Positions 6,726 through 12,323 of a DNA stretch of 12,323 bases are shown here, piece by piece (the stretch's first letter is position 1; the number at the start of each line of letters is the position of its first letter). Origin of the DNA: Pelagophyceae sp. CCMP2097 (taxonomy: Eukaryota; Sar; Pelagophyceae); contig MU657200.1 in assembly GCA_026770575.1 (NCBI GenBank), positions 57,469 to 69,791 of the forward strand, read 5' to 3'. The notes beneath the pieces are model-generated. The model did no database searches, was not told the origin of the DNA, and saw only the letters and a list, made by a program, of their open reading frames with translations. A program made the position numbers and the translations under genes.

Positions 6726-7440
6726 ATGGTGAAATGGACCTCCGCCGCCTCGGAATTTGCTATCGACCGCGCCGCCAAGCAGTGCGCCTCGACGGGGGTC
6801 GAACGGTTCCAAGGCACATGGTCATAGGCTCGGCCTTGAAAAGCAGTTTGGGAAGAAGAAGCGAAAAGTCGACCGCGTGCCCGTCGAGCGCGGCGTGCAC
6901 ATCGAAAAGGGCGTCGCCGTGCGCATCGACTCGGACGCCAGGTCCGTTTGGCGAAAGTTGCTCGCTTTGCGAAGCGACGAAAACGTCTTTCACCACGTGC
7001 GTAGGAGCGCGGTGGCCACGGTTCCGGAGCCCGAGGACGACGAGGCACCACTGTGCGTCGCGGCCCGTTGGCTGGGACCGCGTCCGGCCAGTCGAAGGCT
7101 TCCCCTGGTCGAAGCAACTCCGCGACTTCACTGTATTCGACGCAGGCTGGTCCTCGACGACGCGGCGACGTACGCCACGCTCTCGCTCGCGCCCGAAGCG
7201 CCGCAATCCAAGGCGCTCCTGCGCGCGGGCCTCTTATACGACGCAGAGACGAACCTGCTGGCCCTCGCGCCCGTCGAACCAGACGGCCGCGGACGACCGC
7301 AGCCCATGGCGCAGCCCGGCTTCCGTCGGAGACCGCCCGCCAAGAGGAAACAGGTGGAGGGCGGCGGCGGTACTGCCGTGGCAGCGGCAAGGCCGTCCGC
7401 GACGCAGCGCAACCTCCTCTCGTTCGATGAGGACGACTGA
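6726..7440 (+). CDS. Unrecognised small nuclear-type protein with KKKRKV motif (3 exons)
   Basis: I do not recognise a family. The model is exons 6726-6781, 6828-7052 and 7146-7440, giving 191 residues. Intron 1 (6782-6827, 46 nt, GTGCGC...CATAG) joins two frames. Intron 2 (7053-7145, 93 nt, GTGCGT...CGCAG) is in frame; removing it deletes an unlikely Arg/Pro-rich stretch and joins two acidic/aliphatic segments. Residues 28-33 read KKKRKV, identical to the core of the classical SV40-type nuclear-localisation signal. A second basic patch (RRRPPAKRKQ) lies at 154-163. The protein ends RNLLSFDEDD; comparable LLSFD-acidic tails occur in some nuclear proteins, which is only suggestive. The start ATG has A at -3 and G at +4. 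A nuclear role is inferred; no catalytic motif is visible. Confidence 0.72.
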
Positions 7441-7452
7441 TGTAACGTGTAT

Positions 7453-7468
7453 TGCCTTTGTACTTTAT
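7453..7468 (+). terminator. Putative 3'-end element TGCCTTTGTACTTTAT
   Basis: This 16-mer begins 13 bases after the stop of the NLS protein gene. It matches TGCCTTTATACTTTAT at 10997-11012, 25 bases after the JmjC stop, with one mismatch. A shorter form, CCTTTGTA, immediately follows the EME1 stop at 6229-6236. The shared position suggests a polyadenylation or cleavage signal. This is inferred from three plus-strand genes only. Confidence 0.35.
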
Positions 7469-7711
7469 CGACTGGGGAAGCAGTCGCAAAGAGGCTGCGG
7501 TGGATACCGACATGCTCCGGGCCTGCAGGGTCCAGTTGAAGAGACGTCGTTCGAGGACGGTGCCAGATGTCAGGTGTGCTTGCTTGAAATCCCCCCCGGG
7601 GTGTTTCGTCTACAAACGGAGCAAGTGGACACCTGGGTACCGACGCGGTACCCGCCGCCCCCGATTTGTTGCGCCGGGCCCGTCTTCGGCCCGCGAGGAC
7701 CCTTTTCTGCG

Positions 7712-7726
7712 ATTCCAGAAGATTCC
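7712..7726. promoter_or_regulatory. Perfect three-unit heat-shock element
   Basis: The bases aTTCc-aGAAg-aTTCc form three contiguous alternating pentamers that match the eukaryotic HSF consensus (nTTCnnGAAnnTTCn) at all nine fixed positions. The array lies 106 bases upstream of the cytochrome b561 start codon. Occurrence by chance somewhere in a window this size is unlikely but not negligible. Confidence 0.45.
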
Positions 7727-7831
7727 AGTCTTGGGCCAGTTTCGGCCTTCGAAGAGGTGCTCCAAGAGCCCCGGCCCGAGGGTCGCCTCGCGGCGCGCCT
7801 TGACGCAGGGTTTCTGACTCGACCGTCTCCG

Positions 7832-8597
7832 ATGAGCCTGTCTCGCAACGTGGCGGAAAGGATGAGGCGAATCTCGACGGATATTGCCCGGCGCATTTCC
7901 ACGGTCCACCAATCCCCCCCCGATTCGTTCTCGGTTTCGGTCAAGGCGCTGCACTGGATCATCGGCGCCGGCGTCCTGGGCTGCTTCGGGGCGGTGCAGG
8001 CTGCCATGTATACTACAAAAAAGTATCAACCCATCCCGGGCTGGAAGAAGTCGGATCTGATGGACCTGCATAAGTCGCTGGGCCTACTCGTCGGCGCCTG
8101 CGTGTTGCCGCGCATCGCCGTGCGAATGGCGTCGGAAGGGCCGGTTAAAATGGCTTCGATGCCGCATGGGCTCGGCATCGCCGCGGACGCTTCGCACCTG
8201 CTCATGTATTTCCTCATGGTCGCAATGCCCCTCTCCGGAGCCTCGCTCGGCTACTTCAGCGGCAAGGGCATCCCGTGAGTCCTGGAGATGTAGACGGAAG
8301 GGACCTTTGCTATAGGTTCTTCGGGTACAGGATCCCCGGTGCCACCGAAAAGAACGGTGCGCTTGCGCCGCCTTTGCGCCGTCGACGCCTTTCGCGCAGA
8401 CACGGTGACGAACCGCGTGTTTTGGCTGCACAAGAACGCGGGGCTTATGTTCGAGTGCGTTTTGCGCAAAGAGACGCCATCCGACGCCATCCCAGCGTCT
8501 ACAAAGGTACACCACCTTCCTCCACGTCGGCGCCACCGGCTGGCACTGGCTCAAAGGCGAGCCCATCCTCCGGCGCATCGTCCCCGGCATGAAGTGA
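7832..8597 (+). CDS. Bacterial-type (CybB-like) cytochrome b561, 4 exons
   Basis: This is a predicted four-helix di-heme membrane protein that would move electrons to or from quinone. Exons are 7832-8274, 8316-8356, 8400-8454 and 8507-8597, giving 209 residues. The introns are 41 nt (GTGAGT...TATAG), 43 nt (GTGCGC...CGCAG) and 52 nt (GTGCGT...AAAG), and every junction keeps frame. All four expected heme-ligand histidines are present: H41 (KALHW), H80 (DLHKSLG), H172 (WLHKNAG) and H186 (FLHVGATG). Helices lie at about 38-60, 78-100, 117-143 and 168-194, with the family-typical ILRRIVPG tail. This matches the prokaryotic cytochrome b561 (Ni_hydr_CYTB) fold, not the ascorbate-reducing eukaryotic CYB561. 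Residues 1-30 are rich in Arg and Ser, suggesting mitochondrial import and possible endosymbiotic origin. No upstream in-frame ATG competes. Confidence 0.88.
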
Positions 8598-8870
8598 CGC
8601 CCGGCCGCGAGTGACGCGCCGGATGGCCGCGCTCCCGAGAAACGCGGCCATGCGCGCGTGCGTACACGCGCGGGAGTTATACCGCTCGAATCGTCCGCGG
8701 ACACGGGCAGAGCGCACCCCGGACCGCGCGGGGGGGCATCCTCCATCTCAGGGAGACAGAACCAAGTACCGACACAGTGTTTCGGAAAGCCGCTCCACCC
8801 GTCCTGGATGGAGTGGCCTCCGCCTGAGGCCGCTTGCGATATTGCTTGGTCACTTGACTGCCGGCCCGCC

Positions 8871-8905
8871 CGCCTTAGAGGCTCGCCTTAGAGGCTCGCC
8901 TTAGA
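8871..8905. repeat. 13-bp tandem repeat, about 2.7 copies
   Basis: The unit CGCCTTAGAGGCT occurs at 8871-8883 and 8884-8896, followed by a partial copy at 8897-8905. All copies are exact. It lies in non-coding DNA and is likely a slippage-prone minisatellite. Confidence 0.8.
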
Positions 8906-8955
8906 TGCGCGGCTCTGGGACGTCGCACTCTAATGTCACTCGGTGGGACGCGAGT

Positions 8956-8966
8956 TGACTCAGTCA
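8956..8966. promoter_or_regulatory. bZIP/AP-1-like site
   Basis: TGACTCA matches the AP-1/GCN4-type bZIP consensus and sits within an 11-base symmetric stretch TGACT-C-AGTCA. It lies about 210 bases upstream of the JmjC gene start codon. It is a short motif, so the functional call is weak. Confidence 0.3.
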
Positions 8967-9175
8967 CTCACTGACCGGGACCTCTTGTCAAAGGGGGGTC
9001 TGCATCGTGCCATGCTTCCCCCCGCCGATGGAGCTCCCGTGCGCGTTCGAGGGGCGGGCTTTCGAAGAAGGGACTTCGCAACGTTGGGTTCAGAAATGCC
9101 CTTTTGTGCGAGGTCGCGCTGTAGACAACCGGTCTCTTGGCAACTTGGCCTCGGGCGGGCGGCTCCTCTCTTACG

Positions 9176-10972
9176 ATGCCGGGCCGCTTGGCGCGGTTCG
9201 CCCTGTTGGCCTTGGTGGCCTCTGCGGAGCCGGAGTGCGACGCGGATGGGCATGTGCTCGCGAGCCTGCGGCTCGAAGCGGCCCAAGTCGCAGCCGCGCG
9301 GCCTGAGTCCTGGGCCACCGCTCTAGAGTTCCTCTCAAAGTCCGAGGCCTTTGCGCGGCACTACTGGCTCCCGGGTCAAGCCGTCGTCCTCCGGAACGTC
9401 GGTGGAGACGACGGTGAGCGACCCAACGCAAAGGGCGGGTTGCACGGAAAGCGCAGGCGTCTACATGGACGAGGTGCTCGCGGCGGCGGACGCCGCCCTC
9501 CTCGAACGCACGTGCGTCCCGCCGGAGGAACGAAGGCGTCGAGGGCCGCGGTCGTGGTCAAAAACGACGCTGTAGGAACGACGCCATCATGTTGACATCC
9601 AAGAAGCACGCCGCCTTGGCCGCCGGCAAAGCGACGTTCGTCGGCGGCGCCAAGGGCAAGGCGGCCAAGGGCGCCAAGGAGCCGCCGGCGATGGATGCGG
9701 GCGAGGTTGGAAAAAAGACGAGAGCCGGCTCGACTTTGATCATCGTACGTCCCGTCGGACCGAGGACCGGCGTCGCACCGAGGCCCGGTGGACGCCGCTG
9801 GTAGGACCGCGCGACGGCGCTGTTCCCGCGCCTCGCGCGCCTCGCCGCGGTTGCGAGTGGAGCGTTTGGGCTCCCGGCGAACATCAACCTGTGCGGACCG
9901 GCGCCCTGCTCTCGACCATCCCCTGACGGTCGACGACCGCTGATACTGAAACCATCCCCTTCCGGGGTCGCCTCTCATCGAGCAATCGACTTCGCAGGTA
10001 CTGCACGGCGGCGAACCTGACGGTCTCTGTTCCCGCGCACAACGACGCACAGGACACTCTCCTGATGCAGTTCGAGGGCCGCAAGCGCTGGGTTTTATAT
10101 ACGCCGCAGTCCAAGGTCATCGGGCCGCACGCGACGGACGGAATGCTCCGAGGCAAGGGCGACTCAGCGAACGCGGTCCCCGCGGAAGAGGTGCAGCAAA
10201 TCGCTTTGGACGTCGTCCTCGAAGCTGGAGACTTGCTCTACGTGCCGCGCGGCATGGTCCACGCGACGTCGACGGAGTTGGCTTGGGTCGAGGGCGACGA
10301 GGCGTATAGCATTCACGGGACTCTCGCTCTGGAAACGGACGTCGCGCAGGCCACCGTCTCTCGTGCAATCATCTGCGCTGCCGGACTGGCGGCCAAGGAC
10401 GGTTCAGCGGAGTGGTCGAACTATCAGGAGAAGATGTACTTTTTGCAGACGTTCCACGCGGCCCTTCAAAGGGCCGACCAGTCGACCAGACGCGACTCGG
10501 CCCAGCTCCGAAGGACGCTCGCCGTGAGTCGCGACCGGGAAGGACGCGGGTGCCCGAGGCGCCAACGGACCCGGTGCGAGGCTTCGACGGCCCGCCGTAG
10601 GTGGGCTTCCTCGCGTCTCTACAACCGTCTGCAGCAGACGCGACTATGCTGCAGCGCGTGGCGCTGAGCGTCGTCATCCCCTGGAGCCAGGACGGCGACC
10701 CCAAGCTGAGGAAAGATGATTTAAGAAGGCTGGTAAAAGGGCACCACTACGAGGCCGCCGTCGCCACCATCCTCAACGGCGCCACCGAGCTCCAAGGACG
10801 CCTCGCATCGGCGTACGCCTCGTTTGCGCACGAGGCGCCGAAGAACGCAAAGGAGCTGCGGAGACGACAGCTCGGCGTGCTGGCAAGCACCCGCGCCGAC
10901 GCCCGGCGGAAAACCAGAACCGTCAAGGGCATCATTGATGGGAGGCTCGCCGACACCAGGGGGAGACGCTGA
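9176..10972 (+). CDS. JmjC/cupin Fe(II)/2-oxoglutarate oxygenase with signal-like N-terminus (6 exons)
   Basis: Predicted hydroxylase of the JmjC cupin class, closest in feel to NO66/MINA-type ribosomal oxygenases. Exons are 9176-9413, 9457-9511, 9576-9744, 9805-9890, 9998-10523 and 10601-10972 (481 residues). The introns (43, 64, 60, 107 and 77 nt) have donors GTGAGC, GTGCGT, GTACGT, GTGCGG and GTGAGT, and all acceptors end in AG followed by G. Joining exons 4 and 5 restores NINLYCT and the iron-binding HxD motif H197-N198-D199, followed by QFEGRKRWVLY (207-217). The distal ligand is H271 in LLYVPRGMVHATS. Residues 1-17 form a hydrophobic, arginine-led signal peptide, which suggests ER entry; most family members are nuclear or cytosolic. 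Residues about 107-146 are a Lys/Ala/Gly-rich insert. An extra exon at 11047-11169 could replace the tail. The substrate is unknown. Confidence 0.83.
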
Positions 10973-11308
10973 TCGCGGCCTTCGTCCGACGAATGATGCC
11001 TTTATACTTTATACTCGAATCTCCCGTCCATCATTGCCACTCTTAGGCAAACATCTCGCGCGTCCAGGAGCGCACTCTAAACGCCTGCGGCCTCCAGTTC
11101 ACAGAGGCCAGCGCGGAGAGCCGCCTCGCGCGGGATACCATTGCGAATATCGACGGCGACCCGCTCTAACATGTCTGCTCGCCAACACGCTTTAAGGGGC
11201 TCGCCGGCGCATCGCGCCGACGAGCGCCCGTCGCGCCCACCGTGCTGTGTTCCCGGCGGCGCGAGGCTAAGCACGCAATTTTGTGATATTTAATCGTAAG
11301 GCCCGTGG
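10973..11308. other. Region between convergent genes, with a possible extra exon
   Basis: This stretch holds the 3' ends of the JmjC gene (+) and the sulfotransferase (-). TGCCTTTATACTTTAT at 10997-11012 closely matches the element downstream of the NLS protein gene. Bases 11047-11169 stay open for 40 codons after a good acceptor (CTCTTAG then G) and read like coding sequence, ending IANIDGDPL then TAA. They could be a last JmjC exon if a donor GTGCTG at 10877 is used (170-nt intron, frame kept). The remainder, 11170-11308, shows no gene and includes a short AT-rich patch near 11280-11295. Confidence 0.45.
10997..11012 (+). terminator. Putative 3'-end element TGCCTTTATACTTTAT
   Basis: This is the second copy of the 16-mer found after the NLS protein gene, differing at one base. 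Its position 25 bases past 10972 supports ending the JmjC gene at 10972; if the alternative last exon is used it would lie inside an intron. Confidence 0.35.
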
Positions 11309-12225
11309 CTAGCTGGCCGCCGCGTCGACGTCTTTGAAGAAAGCCTTTTGCGCCTGCGGAAGCCCCCCGAGCTTGCTCTCGGCGTCGTCTCGGAGGAGCT
11401 GCCGCACCACGCCGCCGAGCGTGCTGCCGTCGCCGACGCGGCCGCCGCGCAGGAAGCTAAAGCCGGGCGTGGGCTGCACCGAAACGGGCGCGTAGCGCTT
11501 TTGGTCGCTTTTCATCGCTTGAAACGTGCATTTCGCCGCCACAGCGTCGACGTCGGCGCCTTCAATCCGCAAATGCGCGGCGACGGCACGGACGACGGCA
11601 ACAAGGTCGCGCTGCATGACCTCGTATCGCACGAAGAGCACGCGTTCGTCGCCAAAGGCAGCGGCCCAGTCGGCGAGGTGCTTCGCCCGCGAGCCGTAGG
11701 GCCCGTCGCCGCTCTCGTCGACCGTTGATCGGACGAAGTCGTCCATTGTCGCCGTAAGGGTCCGCTGCGTCGAAAATTGCCTCCGCGCGTTAAGATGCCA
11801 GTGGTGGTAGAAGCTGACGACGGCGTCGTCGCCGTTCCGCACGACGTAGATGTAGCGCGCGCCGCTGGAATCCTTGGGCATCAAAGACCAGAGGAGGTGC
11901 GTGTTCCAGGCGCCTAGAGGGCCGTGGTCCTAGAGCGTGGATGCGGTTTCCCCTCGGACGCACGGCGGCCGGCTGCGGCGTGGAGGCCTGGCGCGGGTGT
12001 TTCGTCGGCCCAGCTCGCGTTTACATCGAAAAACGGCGTCACTTGCGAAACGTGGCCCCACTTCGCTTCGTCGCACAAAAGGTGCGCGACGATGGCCTGC
12101 ATCCACGTCGTGCCCGACTTTGGCCAGGAACAGACGAAAATGTCACTGGGTCGGAGTGCGAGGCCGGTGAGCGTCGAGACGGGTGGCGCGATCGGTAAGA
12201 GCTTGAACCCTGGAGGCAGCGCCAT
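11309..12225 (-). CDS. PAPS-dependent sulfotransferase (2 exons)
   Basis: Predicted soluble (Sulfotransfer_1) enzyme moving sulfate from PAPS to an alcohol, phenol or sterol-like acceptor. Exons, in transcription order, are 12225-11964 and 11913-11309, joined across a 50-nt intron (11914-11963, GTGCGT...CTCTAG); the product is 288 residues, typical for the soluble family. The 5'-phosphosulfate loop is WPKSGTTWMQ (34-43). Splicing restores RAWNTHLLWSLMP with the catalytic histidine H93. The 3'-phosphate-binding segment is YVVRNGDDAVVSFYHHW (110-126) with R113 and S121. Near the C-terminus FLRGGRVGDGST matches the family's RKGxxGDW-type nucleotide-binding loop, with Gly in place of Trp. There is no signal peptide or membrane anchor, so it is probably cytosolic. 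Preferred start is ATG 12225. The acceptor cannot be told from sequence. Confidence 0.88.
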
Positions 12226-12323
12226 GTCGCTTTCCCGCACTCCGTCCCCCACCGTCCTTTGGCGATTGGGACCCGTGTGTCTCTCTTACTCTCCTCTCGA
12301 TCCTCTCATGGGATTTTACTTGT

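Larger units (their letters stand above)
7441..7831. other. Intergenic region upstream of cytochrome b561
   Basis: This stretch contains the 3' end of the NLS protein gene and the likely promoter and 5' leader of the cytochrome gene. TGTAA directly follows the upstream stop codon, and a CCTTTGTACTTTAT element starts at 7455. GGGTACC (7635-7641) and GGTACCC (7647-7653) form a perfect 7-bp inverted repeat. A heat-shock-element-like array lies at 7712-7726. The frame of the cytochrome stays open upstream but has no ATG before 7832 and no recognisable protein character. Confidence 0.5.
8598..9175. other. Intergenic region between cytochrome b561 and the JmjC gene
   Basis: About 580 bases carry the cytochrome 3' end and the JmjC gene upstream region. 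I see no supported gene. A 13-bp tandem repeat lies at 8871-8905. A bZIP/AP-1-type site TGACTCA lies at 8956-8962, inside a symmetric TGACT-C-AGTCA stretch (8956-8966). Open frames on both strands here have atypical composition and no recognisable motif. Confidence 0.5.

Noticed and set aside
5553..6827. 424-codon plus-strand frame across the EME1 3' half and beyond
   Set aside because: It is a shadow of EME1. Only its last segment (6726-6781) is used, as exon 1 of the NLS protein gene.
7452..7817. 121-codon plus-strand frame between the NLS protein and cytochrome genes
   Set aside because: It is Arg/Pro/Ser-rich without motifs and overlaps the probable promoter and HSE-like site.
6404..8278. 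A single 624-codon plus-strand frame ending in the cytochrome b561 sequence
   Set aside because: Only the part from 7832 on is b561. The upstream part crosses the NLS protein gene in another frame and intergenic repeats, and has no protein-like character.
8459..8495. 37-nt intron as the third intron of cytochrome b561
   Set aside because: It gives an insertion before FLHVG that the family lacks. The 52-nt GTGCGT...AAAG intron gives the expected spacing (MFEYTTFLHVG).
8943..9326. Plus-strand frame beginning MGRELTQSLTDRD
   Set aside because: It overlaps the JmjC first exon in another frame and degenerates into low-complexity Arg/Trp/Cys-rich sequence.
9512..9603. Two 32-nt introns (9512-9543 and 9572-9603) in the JmjC gene
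   Set aside because: They keep frame but are very short and need weak signals. One 64-nt intron (9512-9575, GTGCGT...CTGTAG) also keeps frame with better sites.
1..12323. CRISPR arrays, tRNA or rRNA genes, insertion sequences, phage genes
   Set aside because: No regularly spaced repeats, cloverleaf or rRNA signatures, transposase or integrase motifs were seen. The intron-bearing genes indicate a eukaryotic nuclear locus.

Overview
The window reads as GC-rich nuclear DNA from a microbial eukaryote. Several genes only make sense when short spliceosomal introns are removed (about 41-107 nt, donors mostly GTGCGY or GTGAGY, acceptors mostly YAG followed by G). The gene content (MYND/RING/Sel1 protein, P-loop protein with a GVNGIRKT loop, soluble-type sulfotransferase, JmjC oxygenase, compact MUS81 and EME1) and the compact high-GC layout resemble stramenopile algae such as pelagophytes. 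The lineage is an inference from style and families, not a database match.

Layout, left to right. 1-414: AT-richer non-coding DNA packed with inverted repeats. 415-1398 (+): MYND finger, RING-like and Sel1-repeat protein. 1650-2868 (-): zeta-toxin-like P-loop NTPase, convergent with the first gene. 3114-4232 (-): MUS81-type ERCC4 endonuclease. 4588-6228 (+): EME1-type partner with two SUMO-interacting motifs, head to head with MUS81. 6726-7440 (+): small unrecognised protein with a KKKRKV nuclear-localisation core, three exons. 7832-8597 (+): bacterial-type (CybB-like) cytochrome b561, four exons. 9176-10972 (+): JmjC/cupin Fe(II)/2-oxoglutarate oxygenase with an N-terminal signal-like peptide, six exons, possibly a seventh. 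11309-12225 (-): soluble-type sulfotransferase, two exons.

The strongest biological signal is the head-to-head MUS81/EME1 pair. The two obligate subunits of one structure-selective DNA endonuclease appear to be transcribed outward from a shared 229-355 bp interval. The other genes show no obvious shared pathway. The many long open frames on other strands and frames across these GC-rich genes are composition artefacts and are not annotated.
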